64,000 nucleotides of DNA from Methanothermobacter tenebrarum (GCF_023167465.1 NZ_AP025698.1:1298501-1362500); one strand, 5' to 3'; shown: positions 36,268-45,613, counted from the first letter of the stretch. The notes: generated by a model not told the origin, from the sequence alone. Numbers and translations: made by a program.

Positions 36268-37080
36268 ATGATAACAGAAAAATCCCTAAAAGAAATCTTC
36301 AAAATTAATACTTACCGGTGGAAAACCACAATAACCCTCATAGAAAAAAACCATATCAGAACACGCGGTTATCCACTAGAAGAACTAATTGGAAATATCT
36401 CATTTTCCGATATAATCTTCCTGCTACTAATGGGTGAGTTACCCCCCAAGGACCAATCCAAGATGCTTGACGCCATACTCGTATCCTTCTGCGACCATGG
36501 ACTCACACCACCTAGCACACAAGTCGCCCGCCTCACCACATCAACAGGCACGCCCCTAAACGCTTCTATAGCCGCTGGTCTATTAGCCTTCGGTGAAAAC
36601 CACGCCGGCGCCATAGAAAAAGCCATGAAACTATTCCAAGAAACCATAAACCTATGCAAATCACCAGAAGAAATACCAATATTAGCAGAAAAACTCGTGG
36701 AAGAACACCTAAAAAATGGGAAAAAAATACCCGGCTACGGTCACAGATACCACCACAGAGACCCCAGAGCAACAAGAATAATAAAAGTAGCAGAGAAACT
36801 AAAATGCACAGGACTACACACACAACTAGCAAAAGAAATAGAAAAAACACTACACAAAACCAAAAAAATACACTTAAATATCGACGGAGCCAACGCGGCA
36901 ATATTATCCGACCTAGGATTCCACTGGAACACGGGAACCGGAATCTTCATGATAGGGAGACTACCAGGACTAATAGCCCACATAAACGAAGAAAAACTAG
37001 AAAAACCATTCAGAAAAACTTTAAAGCTTGAAGAAATACAATACATGGAAAACCAGAAAAATAGAATCAAATCCTCCTAA
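36268..37080 (+). CDS. Citrate synthase / citryl-CoA lyase family protein
   Basis: 270 residues, shorter than classical citrate synthase (about 370-430) and like the citryl-CoA lyase or ATP-citrate lyase C-terminal module. Motifs: ASIAAGLLAFGENHAGA and the active-site loop PGYGHRYHHRDPRA. It may make or cleave citryl-CoA; direction and stereochemistry cannot be read. It sits between the pst operon and an HTH-PhoU gene and overlaps the latter's end by 14 bases (convergent). Confidence 0.82.
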   Translation: MITEKSLKEIFKINTYRWKTTITLIEKNHIRTRGYPLEELIGNISFSDIIFLLLMGELPPKDQSKMLDAILVSFCDHGLTPPSTQVARLTTSTGTPLNASIAAGLLAFGENHAGAIEKAMKLFQETINLCKSPEEIPILAEKLVEEHLKNGKKIPGYGHRYHHRDPRATRIIKVAEKLKCTGLHTQLAKEIEKTLHKTKKIHLNIDGANAAILSDLGFHWNTGTGIFMIGRLPGLIAHINEEKLEKPFRKTLKLEEIQYMENQKNRIKSS

Positions 37081-37972
37081 ACCTCTCAGGAGTAGTCGTA
37101 CGTGGAATATTCATATAAAATTCACCCGCAGTATCCACGATCTCAACAGAAATATCCCCTATCCTCTCAAAAGTCTTAACAATCCTCGAAAGAGAAATAT
37201 AATATGTCGAACGCTCCTTCTCCTCAAAAGACGTTTCAGCCATCTGAGTCGCGATACAATTAAGCGCCCTTCTCTGTATTCTATGCATTTCCTCCTCAAG
37301 TTCCATAACATCATCTCTAAGTTCCAACCTTTCCTTAAGGAAAGCACTCATAGCCTTTCTAACCATACTAATACCAGTTTCATACATCCTACGAAGATAA
37401 TCCATAATCACAGGATCTACAGGATAAGCCTCCTTAACCGTGAAATTAGCTATTATACCAGAATGGTCACCTATACGTTCAAGATCATAAGCAATCTCAG
37501 TGAAAACCACAGCCCTTCCAAACTCAGAATAAGGGTTCATGGCAATCGCAGTATCCACCGAAGACCTAATCTTCTCATGCATATGATTAGTAACATAATC
37601 CATCCTAAGAGCTTCATCTGCAAGCTCCTTATCATATGCTTCAAGGGCCCTGAATGATTTTTCAAGCTGCTTACACACATGCTCCGCCATATCCTTCAAA
37701 AGCTCCTTGATGAAAAAACTCCCAGCATACTCCCTCGAAGTTAATTCCTCTCCAAAAACATCCGCAAACTCCCCAAACTTTTGAAGATCAACCATATAAG
37801 CCCTCTTAACAACACCCTTCCTTATAAGGGGTCTAAGTAACTTGGTAACATAACGTCTTGTAATCCCCAACTTTTTAGCGATCTCATCCTGTGTAGAAGG
37901 ATTCTCATATAATATCACGTCAATTATAGCCTTTAGGGTAGCGTTTCTACGGGGCATTTCCACCACATTCAC
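37067..37972 (-). CDS. PhoU-domain transcriptional regulator with N-terminal winged helix
   Basis: 301 residues (296 if ATG 37957 is used). Residues about 10-65 form a winged-helix domain (TQDEIAKKLGITRRYVTKLLRP); the rest carries two PhoU repeats. Such HTH-PhoU fusions probably sense phosphate status and bind DNA directly. It overlaps the upstream membrane-protein gene by 4 bases. The inverted repeats before pstS are candidate targets. Confidence 0.82.
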   Translation of the reverse strand: MNVVEMPRRNATLKAIIDVILYENPSTQDEIAKKLGITRRYVTKLLRPLIRKGVVKRAYMVDLQKFGEFADVFGEELTSREYAGSFFIKELLKDMAEHVCKQLEKSFRALEAYDKELADEALRMDYVTNHMHEKIRSSVDTAIAMNPYSEFGRAVVFTEIAYDLERIGDHSGIIANFTVKEAYPVDPVIMDYLRRMYETGISMVRKAMSAFLKERLELRDDVMELEEEMHRIQRRALNCIATQMAETSFEEKERSTYYISLSRIVKTFERIGDISVEIVDTAGEFYMNIPRTTTPERFRRI

Positions 37973-38559
37973 AACTGCTTATCACCAGTTATTATAACTA
38001 TGGACTCATTAAGTATAACAGCTATCACATAAAGTAGGATTGTAATGATGATCACCGAAATCAGAGCATCAAACTGATAAAATAATAGAATATACAGTCT
38101 TACAATGGACGAATTCACATCCACAAAACCCCTCAAAAGGAGCAATAGACCAGCGAATATAAGCAAGTATCCATGGGTTCTCTTTATCTCATCCGATCTG
38201 AAAAGGGGATATAACCCCATTATGAGAAGGCCAAGCCCCATTGACCTGAAAAGATTCCAATGGATCACACCTTCCAATAGATAGATTATATTCTCAGATC
38301 TCCAATAAAAATTAGCTAAAAAGTTTATAACCTCTATTATGAGTATGATTATAAGTGGGATTGTGAAGACTATCTTATCCTCTACTATTTGCGTTTTAAC
38401 ATTCCCCAGCGGCTCTCTAAGGTAATGTGATAACAACTGGTAAAGCATTGAACCTAAAACTGCGCCTAGTGCTGTTCCACCAACCCCAAGTTTTTGGGTG
38501 GTGAATGCCACTATCCCTGATATCACTCCCGCCATTATTATATCAAATGCCTTAGACAA
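37969..38559 (-). CDS. Multi-spanning membrane protein, unknown, linked to HTH-PhoU
   Basis: About 196 residues with five or six hydrophobic segments, a glycine-rich N-terminal region (AGVISGIVAFTTQKLGVGG) and alternating hydrophobic stretches to the C-terminus. TTG 38559 gives GGTGAT a 4-base spacer; TTG 38571 and ATG 38565 are alternatives. I do not recognise a family. Its overlap with the HTH-PhoU regulator suggests a membrane partner in phosphate sensing. Confidence 0.6.
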   Translation of the reverse strand: MSKAFDIIMAGVISGIVAFTTQKLGVGGTALGAVLGSMLYQLLSHYLREPLGNVKTQIVEDKIVFTIPLIIILIIEVINFLANFYWRSENIIYLLEGVIHWNLFRSMGLGLLIMGLYPLFRSDEIKRTHGYLLIFAGLLLLLRGFVDVNSSIVRLYILLFYQFDALISVIIITILLYVIAVILNESIVIITGDKQL

Positions 38560-38614
38560 TTCCATCACCAAAATATCCTATAAAAAGATCCCATTAGAAG
38601 AAATCATCCCACAA

Positions 38615-38686
38615 AGCCTTAGGGGGGATTTGAACCCCCGACCTCTGCCTTACCAAGGCAGCGCTCTACCACTGAGCTACTAAGGC
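38615..38686 (-). tRNA. tRNA-Thr (GGU)
   Basis: 72 bases. Acceptor GCCTTAG / CTAAGGC, D stem GCTC/GAGC, anticodon stem CTGCC / GGCAG with loop TTGGTAA (anticodon GGT), T stem GGGGG/CCCCC with TTCAAAT loop. The 3' CCA is not encoded. A second tRNA lies 19 bases upstream on the same strand. Confidence 0.95.
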
Positions 38687-38705
38687 CAGAATAAAAAGGG
38701 TCTAA

Positions 38706-38788
38706 TGCAGGGGAAGGGATTTGAACCCTCGAAGGCCTGCGCCAGAGGATCTTAAGTCCTCCCCCTTTGACCACTCGGGCACCCCTGC
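38706..38788 (-). tRNA. tRNA-Leu (UAA)
   Basis: 83 bases with the long variable arm of class II tRNAs. Acceptor GCAGGGG / CCCCTGC, anticodon loop CTTAAGA (anticodon TAA) closed by GAGGA/TCCTC, T arm GAGGGTTCAAATCCCTT. CCA is not encoded. Confidence 0.95.
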
Positions 38789-38984
38789 ATGGTAATTAAT
38801 AAATAGGAAAAAACTGGTATATTAAGTTAACGGTTAAGTAAAGGATTAAAGGTGATTAAAAAACCCACCCCCCCATTTAAGAAAAGATCCCCCCCTACAA
38901 GTAACCAAGAGCACATATGATCCCCCAAAATGTAAAATCTTCACCATGCCACCTCCAGAAAGGACAAGAAAAAAGGGTGATTAA

Positions 38985-39161
38985 TTGAGGTTACTAGATA
39001 AGTGCAGGTGTTGTGGTGCTTGTGTAAATGTATGCCCATACGACATTCTAGAATTGGAAAAGATCGTCATAATAAATGGAGAATGTAAAGAATGCGGCAC
39101 CTGCAGCATAGTATGTCCAGTGAACGCCATCCAAAGAGGGGGTGCAGACCATAAAATATGA
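38985..39161 (+). CDS. Small 2[4Fe-4S] ferredoxin
   Basis: 58 residues from TTG 38985, preceded by AGGGTGAT. Two motifs are visible: CRCCGACVNVCP and CKECGTCSIVCP, each with a proline after the last Cys. It overlaps the geranylgeranyl reductase gene by 20 bases, so it is probably its electron donor. Too short for normal length cut-offs. Confidence 0.88.
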   Translation: MRLLDKCRCCGACVNVCPYDILELEKIVIINGECKECGTCSIVCPVNAIQRGGADHKI

Positions 39162-40305
39162 CCTAATAGTAGTCGGGGGTAGAGTAGCAGGGTCCATATC
39201 CTCCTTTTACGCGTCAAAGGAAGGTCTCGATGTTCTCATGCTAGAAAAAAACCCTGAGATAGGCACGCCAGTACAATGTGCCGGGGGTGTTAGCGAAACC
39301 TTCTTTAAATCCATGAAAATAAAACCATCACCACAGTTCACCTGTTCCAGGATCATGGGGGCCCGCATCCATGCACCCTCAGGTGCAAGTTTCCTAACCA
39401 GAGACCCTATAATAAAAGGTTATATCGTTGAAAGGAAAATCTTTGACAAACACCTTGCCATCCTAGCAGCTGAACAAGGAACCGAAATAATGCTCAATAC
39501 AATAGCAAAAGATCTTATAATCAAAAATGGGAAAGTTAAAGGCGTGATAGTTAAAAAAGATGGTCAAAGATTTGATATCCGCTCAGAGATTGTTATAGCC
39601 GCAGATGGGATCCAATCAAAAATCGCCAGAAAAGCCGGCCTCAATACAAGGTTCAAGGTGGATGAAATCTGCTCATGCGCCCAATCAGAGATGGTAGGCG
39701 TTAACGTTAAAAAAGAGATAATAGAATTCTATCTCGGAGACAGAATAGCACCTGGAGGTTACCTCTGGATATTCCCAAAGGGCGATGAAAGGGCGAACAT
39801 TGGCGTGGGAATACGTAGAAGAAAATGGAACACCAAAAGCGCCCAATATTATCTTAAAAAATTCACATCAAGATTGGACGCAACTGAAATAGAATTCAAT
39901 ATAGGGGCCGTGCCCATTGGAGGACCCGTTAAAAGAACCTATACTGATGGTCTAATGGTCGTGGGTGATGCCGCGGGACAGGTAGACCCATTAACCGGAG
40001 GGGGCATACACATAGCCGCAGAATGCGCGAAGATAGCGGGTGAAACCGCATCAGAGGCCATAGAAGAGGATCGGACCGATGCAGAGTTCCTGAAAAGGTA
40101 TGAGAAAAGATGGTACAAGAGCGTGGGATCCAATATCAAAAGATCCCATAAATATCGGAAAATACTTAACCAACTAAACGACGAAGATCTTAATAACCTG
40201 GTAGAATCATTAAAAGGAAAAGAATTAAACCTATCTAAACTCTCCCTCCTTAAACTTGTGAAGGACTACCCCAAAATCCTCAAAACCCTCAAAGAGATAC
40301 TATAG
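39142..40305 (+). CDS. Geranylgeranyl reductase (archaeal lipid saturation)
   Basis: 387 residues from GTG 39142. FAD-binding N-terminus DLIVVGGRVAGSISSFYAS, conserved PVQCAGGVSE, and the second FAD motif GLMVVGDAAGQVDPLTGGG. It saturates the isoprenoid chains of archaeol-type lipids. The overlapping ferredoxin fits the known ferredoxin dependence of methanogen enzymes. The next gene follows after 10 bases. Confidence 0.88.
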   Translation: MQTIKYDLIVVGGRVAGSISSFYASKEGLDVLMLEKNPEIGTPVQCAGGVSETFFKSMKIKPSPQFTCSRIMGARIHAPSGASFLTRDPIIKGYIVERKIFDKHLAILAAEQGTEIMLNTIAKDLIIKNGKVKGVIVKKDGQRFDIRSEIVIAADGIQSKIARKAGLNTRFKVDEICSCAQSEMVGVNVKKEIIEFYLGDRIAPGGYLWIFPKGDERANIGVGIRRRKWNTKSAQYYLKKFTSRLDATEIEFNIGAVPIGGPVKRTYTDGLMVVGDAAGQVDPLTGGGIHIAAECAKIAGETASEAIEEDRTDAEFLKRYEKRWYKSVGSNIKRSHKYRKILNQLNDEDLNNLVESLKGKELNLSKLSLLKLVKDYPKILKTLKEIL

Positions 40306-40315
40306 GTGATAAAAT

Positions 40316-42799
40316 TTGCCAAAAAACAAACCCCTTATATTAGTATGTATCCTAGCCTTTATCATAAGACTCATACCCAATAGGAATCTTGCATTCCCTG
40401 GCAACGATGCATACATCCACCATGACATTGTAATGAGACTAGCCACAGAAGGCCTAGGTATACTTTCAAAGGATCCCACATCCCTACTAGGACTTAAACC
40501 ATATGCTTATCCACCATTCTATCATATACTAGGACTCCTCTTGTATAAGATCTTTAACAGTCAACTTGTATTCTTTCTTCTACCACCCATTCTTGGAGTA
40601 TTAACCGTCCTTGTATTCTATAAAATTTCATGGGAGATCTTCGAGAATAAGAGAGAAGCACTTTTCTCTGCCTTTTTATTCTCATTAGTACCATCATTCG
40701 TGACCAGAACATCAGTTTTCATACCAGAATCCTTAGGGATCCTATTATTCACAATAATACTTTACCTGCTCATAAAATATGCTAAGAGCATGCCAGGATA
40801 CTCTAATATTGATAATTTCAGCCTAGGAGGATTCTTCAAGATATTTAAAGGAAACCATAAGTATCTTATAATAGCCCTCCTAATATTATCCATATACTTC
40901 TTCACCCACAGAGGATGGTTATTCCTCGCCATAACCATCCTAATATTCATTTTAACCTTCATGATACCATCATTTAAAAAAAAGCCGATAGAAGTTTCCA
41001 TCTTATTCCTCCTAGTAGCCGCTGCTATTCTAGAATTCGTATTATTCACAGCCCGTTTACAAACACAACCAGTCACAGTACTCGGATTCCCAAAATGGAT
41101 GGGCTTAATCCAGATAATATTCGGATTATATGGTGCATTATTTTTCATAAGATCAAAAAACCCCCTTTATAAGTTCATCCTTTTATGGTTCATCCTATTT
41201 GCGATAATAGGAACATACTCCTTCAGATTCAGGGACCCCTATGCAGCGATACCACTATCCTTGATGGCCGGTTATGGGCTCTCACAGGCCATTATAAGAT
41301 TGGATAAGATGAAAATACCAGATTACAGGATACTTAAGAAAAATCTCACACCATATATGAGATTATTTGTTATTTCACTCTTTTTAATCATCCCAATCAC
41401 ACAGGGGGGTGTGATAGCCTACCTAAATGTTATAAACCCCACAACAGAGCAAATAGAAGCCTTCAACTGGATAAATGAGAACACACCCCCAGATTCCGTG
41501 TTCTTAGCCACACTGGACGACGCCTACCTTCTCATAGGCAACACACACCGAAAAGACATCCTATTATGGAAGACAATCTACCAGGGCATGATGGGAAACC
41601 CACCCACCCTAAAAGAGAAAGAGATGAGCGAAATAGAAGTAAAAACAATATTCACCACCTCACAGCCCAGCGAAGCATACTACCTCCTAGAAAAAAACAA
41701 CATAACATACATTTACATTAGAAAAAACATGCACCAGCAAGGCCTGGGCTTATACCTCCCCACAGACACCCACTTCAAAACCCTTATCGTCACAGGAGAC
41801 GCCGCAGTATACCAGTACATTCCAAACCCCCCCATAGAAGGGAAAACGGCCAAAATAAACTTTACAGGAGACCCCGAATACGAAAAGATAGCCGATTTCA
41901 TAGAAAAATTCTGGAATGGATACTCCTACTCAGAGAGTGGTGGATACACTCCAATGGAATATGATCCAGCCAAGGACCTAGAATTCGGGAGCGCATTCAA
42001 AGGCTGCTACGATGCAAATGCCATGATAGCAGTCCTCTATGACATATTATCCTCAAAAACAGGGAACACAGAATTTAAAGAACGATCCAACTATCTAATT
42101 GAATGGTTGAAATATAAACAGATGGAAAACGGGTCATTCCCAGGGGGCATGCCACCAGCAGAATACACCCTAACAACAGCACAGACAATCTATCCCCTAA
42201 AAGACCTGAAAACGAGTGAAACTGAAAAAATAACAAATAAGGGGTTACAATTTATCCAAAAACAGACAAATAATGGAGATATCAAAATAGCAGCCAACAA
42301 AGAATCATCACAACTCATAGGAACAGACTACTTGAAACTAAAAACAGAATCCCAGGTAAGTGGTATGAACCCAAATAAAGAAATCATCTATAATGTAATT
42401 GAAAAACAAAAAGGAGACGGATCCTGGACCCCCAAAGCATATGAAAATATCGAAATACTCAAAGGACTGGCCCTATACCACCTAGCCACAAATGATACAA
42501 AAACCCTCAAAGCAATCCAAGAAGGCTCAAAATGGCTTAAAGCCAACCAAGATGGCAATGGCAAATTTAAAGGTGACGGAGACCCTGAAATATACTCCAT
42601 AGGACATTACGCCGATGCAATACTAGTATATTATGTGGCGGGGGACCAAAAGGCCATGGAAAAAACCCTAAACCACACCCTAAAAAGGAACATTGAAAAT
42701 GACCCAACACCACTAAAATCCTACCTAACACTATTCTGGGACCTTAAAATAATATACAACGAAGACATAGCCCTAAAACTATCATCCCAAATACTATAA
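40316..42799 (+). CDS. GT-C-like membrane protein with alpha-toroid C-terminal domain
   Basis: 827 residues from TTG 40316 (GGTGAT 4 bases upstream). Residues 1 to about 375 have ten or more hydrophobic segments and an early PGNDAYIHHD loop, like the DxD loop of GT-C/STT3-type glycosyltransferases. Residues 375-530 look like an extracellular alpha/beta domain (FNWINENTPPDSVFLA). Residues 530-827 carry repeats with Gln-rich, glycine-rich turns (MENGSFPGG, QKGDGSWTP, DGNGKFKGDGDP) like prenyltransferase/squalene-cyclase toroids. Function unknown; a surface glycan or lipid role is plausible. Confidence 0.65.
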   Translation: MPKNKPLILVCILAFIIRLIPNRNLAFPGNDAYIHHDIVMRLATEGLGILSKDPTSLLGLKPYAYPPFYHILGLLLYKIFNSQLVFFLLPPILGVLTVLVFYKISWEIFENKREALFSAFLFSLVPSFVTRTSVFIPESLGILLFTIILYLLIKYAKSMPGYSNIDNFSLGGFFKIFKGNHKYLIIALLILSIYFFTHRGWLFLAITILIFILTFMIPSFKKKPIEVSILFLLVAAAILEFVLFTARLQTQPVTVLGFPKWMGLIQIIFGLYGALFFIRSKNPLYKFILLWFILFAIIGTYSFRFRDPYAAIPLSLMAGYGLSQAIIRLDKMKIPDYRILKKNLTPYMRLFVISLFLIIPITQGGVIAYLNVINPTTEQIEAFNWINENTPPDSVFLATLDDAYLLIGNTHRKDILLWKTIYQGMMGNPPTLKEKEMSEIEVKTIFTTSQPSEAYYLLEKNNITYIYIRKNMHQQGLGLYLPTDTHFKTLIVTGDAAVYQYIPNPPIEGKTAKINFTGDPEYEKIADFIEKFWNGYSYSESGGYTPMEYDPAKDLEFGSAFKGCYDANAMIAVLYDILSSKTGNTEFKERSNYLIEWLKYKQMENGSFPGGMPPAEYTLTTAQTIYPLKDLKTSETEKITNKGLQFIQKQTNNGDIKIAANKESSQLIGTDYLKLKTESQVSGMNPNKEIIYNVIEKQKGDGSWTPKAYENIEILKGLALYHLATNDTKTLKAIQEGSKWLKANQDGNGKFKGDGDPEIYSIGHYADAILVYYVAGDQKAMEKTLNHTLKRNIENDPTPLKSYLTLFWDLKIIYNEDIALKLSSQIL

Positions 42800-42940
42800 C
42801 CATACCCTAATTTTTTTCGCATCCCAAAAAAATGGGAGATAACAAAAATCCATAAAACATTCATATTCTGGGGCAAAACAAAACATATTTATATGTTCTA
42901 GGAGAAGAATTAAGGTGAAGTATAAAGGGATAACGCGGGT
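42800..42940 (+). promoter_or_regulatory. eha operon promoter region
   Basis: A TATA-like box, CATATTTATATG (42884-42895), would start transcription near 42915-42920, about 25 bases before the small frame at 42941. No other promoter-like element is seen before ehaB. Confidence 0.5.
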
Positions 42941-43145
42941 ATGAGGTGCAAAAAATGCTTAATATACTATCATCCACACTCCAAGATTTTTTGAAAAAAC
43001 CATTAAACACCTAAACACCCCCACAGATTTCATAACCCCACAAAGCCTCCTAGGCCTACACATGGAATCTAAGGGTAAATATGACCATATAAGCTGCGAC
43101 AATAATATTATTTTTAGGGAATCACCTCGGAGTGGATATTTTTGA
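42941..43145 (+). pseudogene. Small CxxC protein at head of eha operon, frameshifted
   Basis: ATG 42941 reads MRCKKCLIYYHPHSKIF and stops at once after a T6 run (42987-42992). With one T fewer the frame continues EKTIKHLNTPTDFITPQS and ends PRSGYF at a TGA (43143-43145) that overlaps the ehaB start, giving about 67 residues. It occupies the place expected for the first eha gene, but I cannot tell whether it corresponds to EhaA. Either a decayed gene or a one-base sequence error. Confidence 0.5.
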
Positions 43146-43642
43146 ATGAAATAATAGCAATCCCAATAGCCGCAACCTTGGCATGGCTAAACTTCGTTAT
43201 AATAGACATATGGATGGGCCTACCCGAAGCCCCAGGTGTCAGAGGCGCCAAGGCAATCGGCAAATCCATAGAGAAAAGAGGAGGAGACCTAGGCGGGGGC
43301 TATTTTTCAGGTAATATTGTATGCTCCCCAGACGCCTCAGCCGGCACGCTACTAGCATCTTGCAGCTACTACGGATTCGGGGGCCCGGAGGGTGGTCTGA
43401 TCGCCGCGTTATTCGTCTACCTTGGGAATAGAATGTGCGCAGACCCCGGATACGCGGGGACAACAGGAGCCCTAACCATCACCTTCATAATATGGATCGC
43501 ATCACATTTTGGTATCACAGCAAATTACTTTATAGTAGGTATAGTAATCGCCATACTAACAATCCAAGGCCTATACCATCCACTATCCTCCAAGCTTATC
43601 GGTAAAATGGCCGGGAAGATGAATAGAAAAGTCATCAAGTGA
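43142..43642 (+). CDS. ehaB: Energy-converting hydrogenase A membrane subunit EhaB
   Basis: 166 residues from TTG 43142; CGGAGTGGAT lies upstream. Four to five hydrophobic segments around a conserved-looking CSPDASAGTLLASCSYYGFG loop. Assigned by its place ahead of the ehaC-ehaO series. Eha couples H2 oxidation to ferredoxin reduction using the membrane ion gradient. Confidence 0.78.
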   Translation: MNEIIAIPIAATLAWLNFVIIDIWMGLPEAPGVRGAKAIGKSIEKRGGDLGGGYFSGNIVCSPDASAGTLLASCSYYGFGGPEGGLIAALFVYLGNRMCADPGYAGTTGALTITFIIWIASHFGITANYFIVGIVIAILTIQGLYHPLSSKLIGKMAGKMNRKVIK

Positions 43643-43647
43643 TAAAT

Positions 43648-43899
43648 ATGATAGAAGAGACGATAATATCCTGTATAGTAATATATATGGTTTTAAGACT
43701 CTTCATAACCCAGAATAGGCTGGAAAGGATGCCATACCTTAACGTTATAAACTTTGGCGTGGCAGCAGTTATAACACTTAAAAATCCGTCGCCACTAGGC
43801 GCCATAGCATCTATGGTATATTTTATACTCGCAACCGTAGGCGCAAATGCCATAGCATTCACCATAAGTAAGGTAAAGGAGATAGAACATGGTGATTGA
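43648..43899 (+). CDS. ehaC: Eha hydrogenase membrane subunit EhaC
   Basis: 83 residues with hydrophobic segments near both ends (IISCIVIYMVLRL; GAIASMVYFILATVG). ATG 43648 has GTGAT 4 bases upstream, so GTG 43639 is less likely. Overlaps ehaD by 11 bases. Identity by operon order. Confidence 0.75.
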   Translation: MIEETIISCIVIYMVLRLFITQNRLERMPYLNVINFGVAAVITLKNPSPLGAIASMVYFILATVGANAIAFTISKVKEIEHGD

Positions 43900-44146
43900 A
43901 TTCGTATATGCCGCGGCCATACTCATGATAGTCGGAGCCCTAGGGGGTGTGCTCCAGACAAGACCCATAGACAAATTCCTAATGTTAGCAGTCCTAGGGG
44001 ATGGTCTGATTAGTATCGTGGCAACCTTCGGCTACCTTGACGTGGCAATGGCATCATCATTCATGACATTCGTGGGGATAATTATAATGATGATAGGACT
44101 AGTTAGAGTGCTTGAAATCAGAAAAATGCGAGGCGAACTAGGATGA
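43889..44146 (+). CDS. ehaD: Eha hydrogenase membrane subunit EhaD
   Basis: 85 residues, two or three membrane helices (VYAAAILMIVGALGGVL; FMTFVGIIIMMIGLVRVL), resembling small MrpF/NuoK-like subunits. Stop overlaps the ehaE start (ATGA). Confidence 0.75.
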   Translation: MVIEFVYAAAILMIVGALGGVLQTRPIDKFLMLAVLGDGLISIVATFGYLDVAMASSFMTFVGIIIMMIGLVRVLEIRKMRGELG

Positions 44147-44424
44147 TATCAGCCACTGGGACGCTCCCATTAATATCATTCTACCTCGGATTAACCCTAG
44201 TATTAATCGGTGGTTTAGGTGTTGTATTCGGGCCTAAAACCTCAACAGAGCCCATAGTTAGGATAATAAACTTTACAGTCCCCTCCACCGGAGTGGCGTT
44301 GATCTTTTTAAGTTATAATTATACCCTTGCAATGCTAACATTCCTAAGCGTGAACCCAATCCTCTACATTATAATGATAAGGGCCATTATAAGATTAGAA
44401 GAAATGGGAGGCTTTACAAGTTGA
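44143..44424 (+). CDS. ehaE: Eha hydrogenase membrane subunit EhaE
   Basis: 93 residues, three hydrophobic segments (FYLGLTLVLIGGLGVVFG; STGVALIFLSYN; LTFLSVNPILYIIMIRAI). Overlaps ehaD and ehaF by 4 bases each. Confidence 0.75.
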   Translation: MISATGTLPLISFYLGLTLVLIGGLGVVFGPKTSTEPIVRIINFTVPSTGVALIFLSYNYTLAMLTFLSVNPILYIIMIRAIIRLEEMGGFTS

Positions 44425-44918
44425 TAGGGAGAATCTTAAATTCCCTAGCCGAGCCTAGGGTTGTCCCGAAGATATTCGCATTGGCCATAGCAATAGTATT
44501 AGTTTTTAGTTTGCCTCTCCCATTCCACCTCAACCCAGAACAAGTCTATCCTAAACCCACGCCACAACTCCAGATAGAGTTGGCCAAGAAAAATGTTGAT
44601 ATAAGCTATAACCTCGCCCCCTATAATCGTGGCGGATTACCAGTAGACCCCAACAATAAGGGTATAGTGAAATCACAGTACAGGAGCCCACATGAGGGTT
44701 GGATAACAGCCTATCTAACACCATTCTCCCAGTGGATGAAGGATATCTCATACCATCTAGGCACCACCATCGTAGCGCACCCCGGGGGGATACTAGATGA
44801 AATACTATACTATACAAGGGGATTAGACACTATACTCGAATCATCCATACTATTCACCGCTTTCACAATAGCATCCTGGGTTATATTAAACAGGACCAGA
44901 AAAATGATGGGAGAATAA
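44421..44918 (+). CDS. ehaF: Eha hydrogenase membrane subunit EhaF
   Basis: 165 residues from TTG 44421 with GGGAGG upstream. One N-terminal helix (IFALAIAIVLVFSLPLP), a long extracytoplasmic-looking loop with SPHEGWITAYLTPFSQWM, and a C-terminal helix. By order in the operon. Confidence 0.75.
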   Translation: MIGRILNSLAEPRVVPKIFALAIAIVLVFSLPLPFHLNPEQVYPKPTPQLQIELAKKNVDISYNLAPYNRGGLPVDPNNKGIVKSQYRSPHEGWITAYLTPFSQWMKDISYHLGTTIVAHPGGILDEILYYTRGLDTILESSILFTAFTIASWVILNRTRKMMGE

Positions 44919-44922
44919 TAAA

Positions 44923-45600
44923 ATGGATCCTAGTTCAATAGTCCCTAATCTCGTGCCCCAGATAATCATAAACTTTTACCCCATAGCAATTATAATCGCC
45001 ATCTTAACAGCCACCATAGGACTCTCAGGGGTTATAATAGAAAGGGACGATTTCCAAAAGATCCTAATAATCCAGATAGTCACCTATGCCATGCTAATAA
45101 TCGTGGCAGCTGTGGGAACAGACCTAGCCGAGGCCCTCATCCTCCCAGGGTTAGTTGTATCACTAGCCGAGATACTAGCAGTAACAGAAGTGCTAATCTT
45201 CAGAGAATATACAAAAAGGGGAACCAGCTACCCCAAGTTGAAAAAATATAAACCCATCGAAATGGAAATTATAAAAACAGCCATCCCCATAACCTCACTC
45301 CTCTGCGTCATATATGGCACCATCCTAACAGGATTTACAGGGGGTGCAGTCGCAGGGGCTGGTATACTCATCTACCTCTTCATAGGAGAACCAAAAGGCC
45401 TATCACATGATTTCTGGGAGGAAATGTCAGGAGTCTCAGGACTTGCATGGTGCCTATGGCTTCTAGGATTCCTATTATACTTCCTAAACCCAAGATTATG
45501 GCTCGTGGCACTTTTCATGTCAGGTGGTGGGATCATAATCAAAGTAGCCCTGAAATTCGGACTTCTAGGAATACTAAACCGGGAAGAATTCAACAAATAA
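44923..45600 (+). CDS. ehaG: Eha hydrogenase membrane subunit EhaG
   Basis: 225 residues with about six hydrophobic segments, including NFYPIAIIIAILTATIG and VSLAEILAVTEVLIF, and an amphipathic RGTSYPKLKKY loop. Five bases after ehaF. By order in the operon. Confidence 0.75.
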   Translation: MDPSSIVPNLVPQIIINFYPIAIIIAILTATIGLSGVIIERDDFQKILIIQIVTYAMLIIVAAVGTDLAEALILPGLVVSLAEILAVTEVLIFREYTKRGTSYPKLKKYKPIEMEIIKTAIPITSLLCVIYGTILTGFTGGAVAGAGILIYLFIGEPKGLSHDFWEEMSGVSGLAWCLWLLGFLLYFLNPRLWLVALFMSGGGIIIKVALKFGLLGILNREEFNK

Positions 45601-45613
45601 AGGCGGTTCAACA

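Noticed and set aside
37028..37657. 209-codon plus-strand frame opposite the HTH-PhoU gene
   Set aside because: Ser/Asn/His-rich shadow; the opposite strand has HTH and PhoU domains.
38498..38683. 61-codon frame running through tRNA-Thr
   Set aside because: It reads through a perfect tRNA cloverleaf.
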